Below, piece by piece: positions 1 to 11,800 of a stretch of DNA of 64,000 nt (positions are counted from its first letter, which is position 1; the number at the start of each line of letters is the position of its first letter). Where the stretch lies: the NCBI RefSeq assembly GCF_029962835.1, contig NC_080587.1, positions 53,349,528 through 53,413,527 on the forward strand, given 5' to 3'. The stretch comes from Magnolia sinica (Eukaryota > Streptophyta > Magnoliopsida > Magnoliales > Magnoliaceae). The notes under the pieces were generated by a model that was not told the DNA's origin, ran no database searches, and worked only from the letters and a program-made list of their open reading frames with translations. The translations under genes and the position numbers were made by a program.

Positions 1-1948
1 TTTTTTTTTTACCTAAATAATTGGATTGATGGTTCATTTTGGGTAATTTCTTCAATTATATTATTTGGTGGGTCCACATGCTAAAATGGCATGAAAAAAC
101 AAGTATCCATAAGCCCATGTGGCAGTTACTTGCATGTAGATTTCTCTCTAGTCATTAGGCAAGTGGAGAGATTGTCCACTCTGGTGCTTTGAAAAATGTG
201 AACAATCAAATCAGCCATCCAGACAGTATTAAAATCACTTTTGCATGGGCTATCATGAAAAATACACTACTAGAAGACTCTATAGAAGATGTGATCTTAG
301 AACACTGAATCGCTTCTCTAGAGCTCTCAGAATGCGGTGAAACTTCAATTTCTCATTTTTCATTAGGTCACTTATTTGCTACACAAACTGTGGATGCATA
401 TGTACAAGATGTGGGGCATTGAATAAGTTGGATGGACGGTGAGTGTTCCTTTGTCCAAAAAGGTTTGGCAGCTTAACTAAGTGGACCACCCATTCAAGTT
501 GACAAACACTGCACACCCAGTCAAAAGATAGACAATTTCACAATACGCGCTTTATATAATATTCAGCTCAAGGAATACCCAACTCCGACACATGAAACAA
601 ACAACTGAATTTGAGCATATCAATGTTAAAATATGGCCTATGGCCAATGTCTAGCTAATCAGTTCTTAGCAATAAATTCAACCTAGCAGCAATATGTTAA
701 TAGTCATTGGTAGCAATAAAAGTTGACTACACAATTAAGTTTTTTCTTATATAGGCCTTGCCTATGCCTTGTTATATGTTAGGTATCATGGTCCTAAAAA
801 AAATATACACATTCTTGATTATTCCGGCCAGTAAAACTAGAGTCATCCTAGTCTCATTTACTTGATGAGAATAGCTTGAATAGGATAATTTCACTTGCAA
901 CAGACCATTGGTGTGAATTCAATCCGCTCCCTTGTAGAATAAGCTTATTCTACAAACGTTGCAGAGAAAGCTTAAAAATTAATTAAAAAACTTTGATAAA
1001 CTAGCGGAGTACGATGATCCATACTCCTACATGTAGAAATTGTTATCACAAGCCACATAAGTAGCTCATCAAAATCCGTCTAATTAGTGGGTCCCACAAT
1101 AGATGGGCCATAACCCAAATCAGATACTAAATAAAGGATTCTAACTAGATCATTGGTGTGAATTTAAAAGATAGTTGAAAAACAAAAGCAATCAATTTTT
1201 TCATGTGTAAAATGGGTCCACAATCTGGGGTTTAATTTCAAAAACAGGTATGGCACGAGCACCATGTCTCACTGTTTATCAGAAAAAAACAACCATCGCC
1301 TGGGTCATCCGGTCACTCTCCTTGGGTAAATGTGGGGCCGACACTTTTTCTCTAGACCATTGATCAAAAGTTACGGATCTTCCAATCATGAAGATTTTCA
1401 AACCAGAGACCATCAGTTATGTATCTACTTAGATCAACAGTCCAAATCGCCGATCACGAGGCCATATCAAAGTAACATATTTCATCCGTCTGTAGATTGG
1501 AGCATATCTCAGCCGTGAAAGGCGACACGATTTAGGTGGGCCCCACATCTAAGAAAGCAAACCAAATTGAGTCAGGATACAAGTTTGAAAATGTCAGCCA
1601 AAATTCTCTCTGGCCGTTAAAATTAAACACATCACCTGTCCACGGCGGAAACGGAGGCTAACGGAAGTGACGTGGAGGAGCATTCATTACGGGAACAGCC
1701 TATTGGTATTCCACCAACCACAATTTGCCACATCACTTCAGTAGCGCTACTGAAGTGTTCAGTAGCCAATCCGCTCCTTAATTTCAGATAGTAAGCCCAC
1801 ACAAAAAAGGAAAAACTGCGTGAACTCATCACCTACGGTCGCCTAAACAATAACTGATCATACCGGCTTATCTTTCCTACCAACATGCCACTTGTGGAGG
1901 ACAACCTAGCCGTTCAAAACTTTGGTCCCACCATGAAGATAGCCCATC

Positions 1949-1956
<8 letters not shown>
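1..1956. other. Intergenic, no gene seen
   Basis: A/T-rich sequence with scattered TGGGCC-type words. The short open frames lack any recognisable domain. Confidence 0.6.
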
Positions 1957-1992
<36 letters not shown>

Positions 1993-1995
<3 letters not shown>

Positions 1996-2509
1996 AAAAG
2001 GTACTATGCGCTCAACCTCACGAGTCTATCCCATGAGGTCGAGCTGTGTGGGCCCCACCGTGATGCGTTTCGAACATCTACCCCATCAGTCAGATGCACC
2101 ATTCCATCGTTGGCCTAGGTCTTAAAAATCAAGTCAATCCGTGACTTGTGTGGGCCACACCACATATAGAAGTGGAGAAGGGTCGTGCACCAAGTTTCAG
2201 ACGCATGCAAATTTCAGGTGGGCCCCATGTGTGTCCCTTGGATGAGGGTTCAGACCAAGTTTTAGATGCATGCAAATTTTAGGTGGGCCCCACCAAGTGC
2301 TTTTATATGTTTTAACGGTGTCTTCATATGATTTTAGATGGTATAGCCCACCTGAGTTCCATATAAGGCTGATTTTTGGGATATCCCATAATTTAAAGGG
2401 GACCCATCAAATGCACGATATTGATGGTCGACACGCGTCATGGTTGGGCCCACACAGCTCGACCTCACGGGAGCTTATTGTGAGGTCGAGCACATAGTAC
2501 CTTTTCCCA
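1993..2509. mobile_element. MITE in a TA microsatellite, copy 1
   Basis: Bounded by inverted ends GGGAAAAGGTACTATGCGCT and its near complement ending AGTACCTTTTCCC. (TA)n flanks it on both sides, so a TA-type target duplication cannot be separated from the microsatellite. Same family as 2565-3010 and 27667-28209. No coding capacity. The habit of lying in TA repeats resembles the rice micron elements; family membership was not tested. Confidence 0.75.
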
Positions 2510-2514
2510 TATAT

Positions 2515-2564
<50 letters not shown>

Positions 2565-2566
<2 letters not shown>

Positions 2567-3010
2567 GAAAAGGTACTATGCACTCGACTTCACGATAAGC
2601 TCCCGTGTGGTCGAGCTGTATGGGCCACCATGATGCTTGTCGACCATCAACACTGTGCATTTGATGGGTCCCCTTTAAATTATGGGATATCCCAAAAATC
2701 AGCCGTATACGAAACTCAGGTGGGCCATACCATCTAAAATCATGTGAAGACGGATATCCCAAAAATCAGCCGTATACGGAACTCAGGTGGGCCATACCAT
2801 CTAAAATCATGTGAAGACAACGTTAAAATATATAAAAGCACTTGGTGGGGCCCACTTGAAATTTGAATGCGTCTGAAACTTGGTCTGAACCCTCATCCAA
2901 GTAGGACACACATAATGGATGGGCTGGATTTGCAAACCACATCTCGATGGGCCCAAAAAATGGTTATGAATGTTTTAATGGTGCACGGCCCCTCTCCACT
3001 TCTGTATGAA
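2565..3010. mobile_element. MITE in a TA microsatellite, copy 2, inverted and truncated
   Basis: Starts with the same GGGAAAAGGTACTATGC end, but its interior runs in the opposite sense to copy 1, making a large palindrome around the (TA)n at 2511-2564. The right terminal repeat is missing. It holds a tandem duplication of 67 bp (2685-2751 and 2752-2818). Confidence 0.65.
2685..2818. repeat. 67-bp tandem duplication, 2 copies
   Basis: Two nearly identical units each begin GGATATCCCAAAAATC and end CATGTGAAGAC. Confidence 0.85.
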
Positions 3011-3156
3011 GGAACATTCAATCAGACCCTCTATTGAATGCTAAAGAAGGTACCTGTGAGTAGGCTATTTCTACTTTTTTTGATTAATAATTACTGGAAT
3101 TCAATCAAATTGTGCATTCAAACGTAACATGCCAATCAATTTTTCTTCAATTTTTC

Positions 3157-3159
<3 letters not shown>

Positions 3160-3212
<53 letters not shown>
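3160..3212. repeat. (TA)n microsatellite
   Basis: Uninterrupted TA dinucleotide run next to a SINE. Similar runs lie at 1957-1992, 2527-2564, 27629-27666 and 45091-45140. Confidence 0.95.
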
Positions 3213-3214
<2 letters not shown>

Positions 3215-3341
3215 CACACATGCGCACACACACCCCACACACTCACGCTAGTGGAATTTCACCACCTATGGATACTCGAACCCTTGACCAGGTGTTGAAA
3301 CTCCTGAGAGTCTACCACCCAAGCAAGAGTAAGGATCTAGC
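3212..3341 (-). mobile_element. tRNA-derived SINE, copy 1
   Basis: On the minus strand it reads a tRNA-like head with a box A-like GGTGGTAGACTC and a box B-like GGTTCGAGTATCC, then a body with GGTGGTGAAATTCCACTAG and a GTGTGTG-rich tail. The same structure occurs at 19421-19551 and 28321-28457. Confidence 0.7.
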
Positions 3342-5008
3342 CATACCTGTATATTTAACTCCTACCAGTAGTTGTCCATTGCTTCCAATGTTGTGGCCCA
3401 TTTGAAAAGCAGACTGCCTGATTTCTTTGCCAGGGTAATCTTCGTGATGAGGCCCACCGTTTTCATGGTAAGGATGTCCTGGAAAAATGGCATCCTGGCA
3501 TGAAAGATGGGACGGGCACCCCAAGTTATCACGCGGGCAGGCGGTACGTGATCGGCTCTAGACTACGGAATCTCAGCAATGCTGGCTTCCTTTCTTGGAA
3601 GTAGGATGTACAGGGGAAGCCCTTTATTCCAGTAATTAGATAATCCGGCTGTGTATGGTGCTTCATACAACGACACTGACAAATTGTATGTGTGACATAC
3701 TTTAACACAAAGTAATCAGATTATATTGTCAGACATACTGTTGGTAAGTCATACTCCCATGATCAGATTGGAAAATAACTTCTGATTCGTGGACAGTTGT
3801 CTGTTCAAATAGAACCGTTGTTTTTTTTTTTTCAACGGCCCAATAAATATCCACTAATCGGATGGTGAAAACCTAATTAAATCAGTGCAATTTCTTGTTC
3901 ATGATACATCTAAGAAGGGACCCACAACTTTGACAGTTTAACTTAAGTTATCTGTTTTCCACTTATGCATTGTCTAAGTATTTTTAAGTATTTTTATAAG
4001 TGCCTACGTATCATGATCACGTCTGCCAAAATATCTTAAATTTTTTTTGTCACTTTATTCTATTCTTCTTTTCCGGCTGAGAATGCATATTGTACATCAG
4101 CACAAATCCACCGTCTGATAAGATGTTTTTAGTTTAAGGTCACCTTAGTTTCATTACCTAACACGGTAGATAAGTATAAATAGATAATGATTATTTACCA
4201 GTGGAAATTCATAAAAGTTAGGGTCTTTACCTTAACATATTCGAAAAATGGAATACATAAAATTAATGGGGCTCACCGTGATGCATGCGTCTAATCTAGA
4301 TTGTCCATCCCATTTATCAGCTCATTTTAGTGCATGAGCCACATACGTCTAATCTGGACCATTCATCAACTTATTTTAGTGGATGAACCCAAAAATGAGC
4401 CAAATCCAAAGCACATGTGGACCACACCAGACACTACAGAGGAAATGAACTTCTATTGTTGAAAACTTCTGGGACCACAAAAGTTTTGGATCAAGCTAAT
4501 ATTTGTATTTATGGTTTATCCATATCTCTCTGATCCTGTGAATAGGTTAAATGATAGATGCACAACATTGTGGGCCCCACGTAATTTTCTGATTTTAACA
4601 TGGAAGTTATTATCCCTTGTTTCCTGCAGTGTAGTCCAACCTATTTCATTTTTGAACCCACACCTTAAAATGAACTGATGAAATAGGTAAACGACATAGA
4701 TAAATTGTATATATTACAATGGGACTCATAAAATTTATGCAATCCCATTTCTCTGCACATCACGCATTCCATCTATGTCAAATGGGCTGGGCCCGGAGTT
4801 GTCTAAGCCCGGGTTTTGAATGGTTTTTGGCCGGCTCTATTAAAAATTCTGATTTTGCAGGCTCGGGACCCGGCCCATTGACACCCTTCTACCAGACAAA
4901 AATTAAAAAAAGTAACAATTACCCATGATGCGTACGGTTAGCTTTTGAACTAAATTTCACAATCGCCACATGGACAGTGGTGCATTCGTACGGACCTCTG
5001 CCAGCTTA
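3342..5008. other. Intergenic, no gene seen
   Basis: A/T-rich, with diverged dispersed-repeat words such as GGGCTCACCGTGATGCATG near 4270. No domain in any frame. Confidence 0.5.
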
Positions 5009-5017
5009 CCAACGGAG

Positions 5018-5484
5018 AGAATGGATTGGCTACTCGGCCTGCCACCATCCCGTTGCTGATGTTCGGTGCTCTGTGGGCCCCACCATGATGTATGTGTTTC
5101 ATCCATTCCATTTATACATTTTAACAGATCATTTTAAGGCTTAATACAGAAAATGAGAGGGATATAAATCTCACATGGATTACACCACAGGAAAACAATA
5201 GTGATTGGATATCCACCATTAATATCCTTTTATAGCACACTGTAGTGTTTATTTGACATCCAATCTCTTGATTAGGTCATACAGACCCAAATGAAGGGAA
5301 AAAACAAAGATCAGCTTGATTCAAAACTTTTATAGCCCCCAATTTTTTTTTTAATGGTTGAAATTCATTCAACACTGTTGCCTGTAATGTGGTCCACTTG
5401 AGATGGGGAAAATTTACGGTGGGCCTTAGGAAGTGATGTGTTGAATTACATTGTTTCATGCGGTGTAGCCCCTTCATACGCTCT
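5018..5484. mobile_element. Degenerate MITE with 9-bp target duplication
   Basis: CCAACGGAG occurs at 5009-5017 and at 5485-5493, directly around a segment beginning AGAATGGATTGGCTACT. That start matches the end of the element at 5766-6287. The right terminal repeat is eroded. A 9-bp duplication is typical of Mutator-like elements. Confidence 0.6.
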
Positions 5485-5765
5485 CCAACGGAGTTTGGTT
5501 GTTCATTCGCATGCACTCGGTAATCATCGATACAGCCTATATAAAACACAAATCAACTGTACAAGCAGCGTAGCCCACCTGACCACTGAAAATCATGATG
5601 TAACCAGTTGACATGTGGACGTCTAATGAACGGTTAAAATGAAAGAAAATAGTTAACGGTTGGGGTACAACAAACAAAGTATCGATTAATTTGAAAATGC
5701 ATGCCACGTGTACGATGGTTGAGTGCGTGCGTATCAAATAGCTCCAACAAAATGGCATTGATCGG

Positions 5766-6287
5766 GGGAACGGATTGGGAACGGATTGGCTACTCCCCCT
5801 GACACCGGCCATTGGCTGGTGGTCGGTGCTCTGTGGGGCCCACCATGATGTATGTGTGTCATCCATGCCGTCCATCTATTTTTATATATCATTCTATGTT
5901 ATGATAAAAAAAAATGAAATATATCTCAATCTCAAGTGGACTACATTACAGGAAACAGTGTTGAATGAATTTTGACCATTAATAACGTTTTAGGGGACAT
6001 AAAAGTTTTGTATCAAGCTAATATTTATTGTTTTCCTTCATTTGGGTCTTTATGACCAAATCAGCGTAAATAAACAGTACCATGGGCATTAGGAGGATTT
6101 TGGTTGTGAATATTTATTCATTATTTTTGTCGTGCAGTGTGGAATACCTTAGATTTATAAACCTATTATTTTTTACCAAGCCCTAAAATGGATGAACTGA
6201 ATGTATGAAATACGTACAAATAGGGCCCACAGAGCACCGACCACCAGCCACGGGGCTGGTATCAGGGGGAGTAGCCAATCCGTTCCC
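5766..6287. mobile_element. Mutator-like MITE with 9-bp target duplication
   Basis: ATTGATCGG is repeated at 5757-5765 and 6288-6296. The element has long terminal inverted repeats: GGGAACGGATTGG, then GGCTACTCCCCCTGA and CGGTGCTCTGTGGG, with the complement at 6220-6287. Length 522 bp, no coding capacity. Confidence 0.82.
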
Positions 6288-6296
6288 ATTGATCGG

Positions 6297-6999
6297 ATGA
6301 TAAAGACCGGGTACGGATGCATGCGGATGTGAATGGAAGATCCCAGGTGTCCAACATCTGGCATTTTCTCCGCATTTCCTGTGTTTTATCTCGACCATCT
6401 ATCTGTAGGCCACGGATTGAAGGGTGAGGATCTTCCAAGTTGGGAGACATTTCGGGCGTCTGAGCTCCCATCGTGTCAGACAACTGGTTTGGAACCGAAG
6501 CGAATTTTGTTGTAGGGAGCCTGGGCAACAAAACCTCTGTGGGGGTCAACGTGATGATTTTGTCAAATCCACTCCGTCCATCATTTTCCCCAGATCACTT
6601 TAAGAATTGAACCCAAAAATTAGGCTGATCTAAGAATCGGGTGGGCCACCCCACATAGAACATTGGGGATGGGAACACTTACTGTGGAAACCTTGTTGGG
6701 GCCTACCACCATGTTTATATGCCATCCAACCCGTTTATAAGCTGAATCCCACCAGGATTAAGGGAAAATGAAATATCAGCCTGATCCAAAACTTCGGTTG
6801 GCCCCAAGCAGGTTTCAACGGTGGTCGTCCCCTTCCCCACTTTTCCCTATGGTGTGGCCCATTCAAATTTTTATGGGCCCCATTTTTGGGATAAGATCCT
6901 CACATAATCTACCTTTAATTATTTACGGAGTGGATCTCAGACACACATCATGGTGGGCCTCAGAGAGCCTTTGCTTTCACTGACTCCATGCAACAGTTG
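6297..6999. other. Intergenic, dispersed-repeat sequence
   Basis: Contains several TGGGCC and CATGATG words. No supported gene. Confidence 0.5.
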
Positions 7000-7291
7000 T
7001 TGAAGGAAATTCACGTCCCGTTGATTTATAAAATGATCCTTTTAGAAATATTTTCAAAAATAACCCCATCCGGAGTGGACCTCACAATATTTACGGTTTG
7101 GATAGAGCTAAATGCATGTCTTACATACCAATTAATGTGCGCGTAAGCATGAAATCTAAATAAGCCATCAGAGCACGGGAATAACTCCCCAAAACACCAA
7201 ACCAACGAGAAGAAACCAAAGCTCTCTACCTCTCTCCCTGGTAGTAAGGATAGAAGCAGCGAGCGAGAGTGAGCAACAGAGAAAGAGAGAT
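7000..7291 (+). promoter_or_regulatory. GLX1 promoter and 5' UTR region
   Basis: Directly upstream of the start. Weak A/T-rich TATA-like words occur near 7022-7030 (ATTTATAAAA) and 7152-7160. Downstream of about 7210 the sequence becomes CTCTC- then GAGA-rich, as in plant leaders. The start of transcription cannot be fixed. Confidence 0.35.
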
Positions 7292-7481
7292 ATGGTGAGG
7301 ATTATTCCCATGGCTGCTGCTTCTTCCTCTCTGCATCTCGCTTCTTTCCGCCCTCTTTCTCTCTCTTCCCTCTCTTCCTGCCGTTCCTCATCAGCAGCCG
7401 CTGCTGCCCGGCTCGCCGTCTCTCTCTCCGCCCCCAATTCCAACCCTTCCCGAAGGCTTGCTCTCTTCCATCTCGGCAGCG
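7292..7481 (+). CDS. GLX1: GLX1 exon 1: start and transit peptide
   Basis: The first ATG is at 7292. A second in-frame ATG at 7310 sits in a better plant context (CCCATGGCT) and begins a typical MAAASSS transit-peptide start, so translation may begin there, giving 372 residues. The exon ends at 7481 before GTAACT in phase 1. A purine-rich leader (GAGAGTGAGCAACAG and similar) precedes the ATG. Confidence 0.88.
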
Positions 7482-8767
7482 GTAACTTTCTCCTCTTCAC
7501 AAAATTCCCTCTTCTGTTTTTCACCACTGACCATGTTTTTGTTATATTTGTACTAAAATTGCTTTGATTTTGATTTTGATTTTTTAATTTGAGTCGTTAG
7601 AATGAGTTCTTGTTTGTGATATTTCTAAAAGATTGGATTTTTGGGCTTTGCATTTGAATATTTTAATAAAAAAATCATTTAGGAGTTTTGTATACCAGTT
7701 ATTCTAATGCTGTGGAGAGTGTAGTACGATGTGCATTACTATAAAAATCCCAATTTTGTTTTATTTGGAAGATACCGCTTTTTGGAATGTATTTTTTATT
7801 TTTTTAATTGTCCTTTTATCACGCCTTTTGCGTCCGACTAAATTAGTATGTGTTTATGCCGTAAGGATTTTGATTTCAAGCGTTCCATGGATATGATCGG
7901 ATATGATCTTATTGATGCAAAAGAACGGGTAATGCTCTGGAATACAATCGGGCGAATGCATATATTTTGGGAGGCTATTTAGTTAGGGCCTGTTTGGGTT
8001 GGGGGGGGTGGGGCGGGGTGGGAGGATGCTATTCTGTACAAACGTTAATTGGGATGATTCAGGTAGAATATGAAACATTCTGGATATTGATTGGTGGTGG
8101 TGAAATGGAAATATGGTATTTTTTTGTAATTTGGTTCCAGAATCCATTTCACCTGCATTCTGCTACAATATCCTAGGCATCTGCAATTCGGGGTATATCC
8201 AAAATGATTTGGCTAACAAAAGATTGTCCATAGCATCTCTCTGTATGGGGCAAGGTATGCTCCTATAATTGATTTACTTTTACGTTCTTACTTATGAAGA
8301 TGTGGGGAAAACAATCAATCTAAAGGAGAAATTAGTAAATAGAAGTAGATGGTTATAGATTTCAGCTCACATTGCATGAGATTTACTCAAGAGACATGCA
8401 TAGCTATATCATCATCATCATCTAAGCCTTATCCCAATTAACTGGGTTCGGCTAGACATGTATGGTTATATCCATCTACAAATGTGCCATCTATTCTCCA
8501 TGTGAATTACTTGAGAGTGAGGGATTGGCTTCCACATGAATTACTTGAGAGAGGGGGAGTGGTTTCCATGTGAGTTTACTTGAGAGAGGGGGAGTGGTTT
8601 CAAATCCAATAAGTTGAAGCAAGGGTTTTAAGTGTTTTTCTTGTTATCCAATGGGTGTGCGTGAGACAAGGTATTCCGTAACGGTAACAGTGGTCATAAT
8701 AGCCGCCACTGTTACCTTTATGATATTGGTCGTAACGGCTATTATAGCATCCGGCAACGATCGTTAT

Positions 8768-8817
<50 letters not shown>

Positions 8818-11800
8818 TTTTTCTTTTTAATTGAAATAAAAACCCCAAAAAACCTGTATCTACCCCGTAACTTGAAGAAAAAAAAAAGTCTGAGAAACCT
8901 TTATCTGTCCCATAACTGACCATTACGGGGTTGTTATGGCCTTTACTAGGGACATAACGGGCCATTAATGGTGGTTAACGGGTAATATTTTTCCATAATG
9001 GCTGTTACGGCTGTTATGACCACATAACGTGTAACGGTTGCCATCGTTACCTTTACATAACGACCTTTATGGCACACCATAGTGTGAGAAGGATGAACTT
9101 CACTTTTAAAAAGTTGAAAGTGAGGCAACTGTAGCAAACAAAGTGCAACTCCTTACAATTTGTCATCGTCGTCATCATCTAAGCCTAATTCTAATTAATT
9201 GGGGTTGGCAACATGAATCCTATTCTACCATTCCACTCTATAAAGGACCAGACATCTAGTTAGACCATAAATCATCAAGTTTGACAGCGTACAACTGGCC
9301 AACGCACCAAAAGCTCCAGAGCCGTTGGGGGAGCACCAATTTATCCCTATATTTTGGCTCTCCTAGGCAAACTCAAGCGAGTCCTACGGTGCATCCTTGG
9401 AGTCGCGGCAAGATGCCCCCGCACCATCCACCCACACCATTGAGGAGACTCGATCCCTGGGCTCCCGCTTTAATACCACTGTGACAGCGGACAACCGGCC
9501 AATGCACCAAAAGCTCCAAAGCTATTGGGGGAGCATCGATTTATCCCTATATTCTGGCTCTCCCAGGCAAATTCAGGCGAGTCCTCCCTATGGGCAACCT
9601 CCTAATCGCATGGGTCCTTGAATCACACGGTCCCACAATGGGACCCACCTCGTGGCCATCCTGCATTTTACAAGCCCCACCTTTTAGGCCACCCCATCCC
9701 CAGTGTGGAGATCCGGTGCATTCTTGGAGTCGCAATAAGATGCCCCCGCATCAAAGTCTTTCTTCCTACCTCCATCCACATCCTTCGGGCCTTCCCCTTG
9801 TCCTTTTAGAGCTTTCAACTTGTACCAACTCGCTCTAAATTGGTGTGGTTATTGGTCTTCGTTGCACATGACCAAACCATCTGAGTCTACTTTCCCTCAT
9901 CTTATTACCTATTGGTGCCACATCTAAGTTCTCTCAAATGCATTCTTTTCTAATTTTGTCATTCCTCATCTTAACACTCATCCATCTCAACATCCTCATT
10001 TCAACTACACTCATCCTATGAACATGTTGTTCCTTAACTGTCCAACATTCTACCCCATAAAGCATGGCTAGTTTTATAGCTATCATATACAATTTCCCTT
10101 TCAGTTTGAGTTGTATGTGACAATCATGTACAACTCTAGAGGCACTTCTGCATTTCTTCCACCTAGCTTGAATTTTATGGGCAACATCCTTCTCAATCTC
10201 TTTATTCGTGAAATATTGACCCAAGGTATTGAAAGTGGTCATTTGAAAACTTCTTGGGTGGCAATCTTAACCACTTCAAAAAAAAAAAAAAAAAAAAAAC
10301 TAAAATTGTACTCCATATGCTTTATTTTAGTCTGACTAATTTTAAATCATTTAGATTATAAACCATCCTTCCATAAATCTAGCTTGGTGTTTATGCCTTC
10401 CCACATCCTGGCATTCAAAATTATGCAATCTGCAAACAACATACACCATGGGATCTCTGATGCAGGACAACTAACCATTTGCTCTAAAAGCTAAAGCTAA
10501 TAGAGTGTGGCGAATCAATCCCTTTATCCCATAGCCCAGGCCTCACATCGCATGGGTTAGGTCTTAGTCTGAACCCCCCTCGTGGACTCACATAACATGG
10601 GTTCCGCCTCATACGAGCCACCCGCCTCACACGGGCCGCCCACCCCGAGTGTGCCCCTGTATCTCATAGGCCATCTCACTCGAGCCTGGTCTGGAAATGC
10701 CCATACATTAATCACTCCCGGTGAGGAGTCTCGAACACGAGACCTCCCGCTCTAATACCACTTTAATACAGGAAAACTAACCATTTGTTCTAAAAGCTCG
10801 AGCTAATAGAACGTTGCAAATCAATCCCTTTATCTCATAGCTTAGACCCCACATCCCATGGGTTAGGTCCTTGGCCGAACCTCCCTCATGGGCCCCACAT
10901 CACATGGGTTCTGCCTCACACGAGCCACCTGCCTCACACGGGCTGCCCACCTCGAGTGTGCCCCTGCATCCCACAAGCCACCCTACTTGAGCCAGGTGTG
11001 AAAATGCCCCTACATTAATCTCTTCCTGCAAATGCCTAACAAATGCATTCCACAACTAGCAGTAGCAGTAGAACAAGTACACAACACAACCAATAAGTGA
11101 TTAAAGTCTCAGAGCTCATCAATTCTCAGTAATGAGGCTCAAGGTGTTCCAAAACAATAATGGTGGCCATAATGGTCACCATCGTTATTGTTATGATATG
11201 GGCCATAATGGCTGTTATGGCCCCCCCGTATTGGCCGTTACAATCCCTTTTTTATTTTTTGAAAAAAAAAACTGTTACAGACCGTTATAGGGCCTTTACG
11301 GCATGTTTTTTTTCTATAACAGCCATTACGATATGGTTTTTTTTTTTTTTTTTTCTTTCTATAATGGCCATTACAACCGTTTTGACATCGTAACGCGTAA
11401 CGGTTATGATTGTTACCGTTATGTAATGGCTGTTACGACCATTATGTAACCGATTTTGAATACATTGATGAGGCTAGAAGAATTAACAGAACCGCCTATC
11501 AAAAAAGGGAAAAAGAAAAATAAAAAAAAAAGAATGAAGAGAACACTGGAAGATAAACACAAGAAGCCTAAGGCTTTCCTCTCTCTAAATAGAGAGATAT
11601 TTGCCAAAACCAAAAGACCATTGCCCCTTAACATATGGGGTTTTATTAAACTTTCAAGAACCCAATGGAAAAAAAAAAAAACCAAGTGACAGATCACACT
11701 AGCTGATTCGAATAAACCTAACTCTATCCTATCTAGTGAGAATTAACCTCTCTAATCAACCACTATTGAAAATCTTTTCTCTAAACTAACAACCAATCAA

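Noticed and set aside
1885-2118. Small open frame with a Tyr-Ile repeat
   Set aside because: It is the translation of the (TA)n microsatellite and a MITE end.
8600-8965. 121-residue minus-strand open frame
   Set aside because: It crosses a (GA)n run (Arg-Glu repeats) and hAT-like subterminal repeats.
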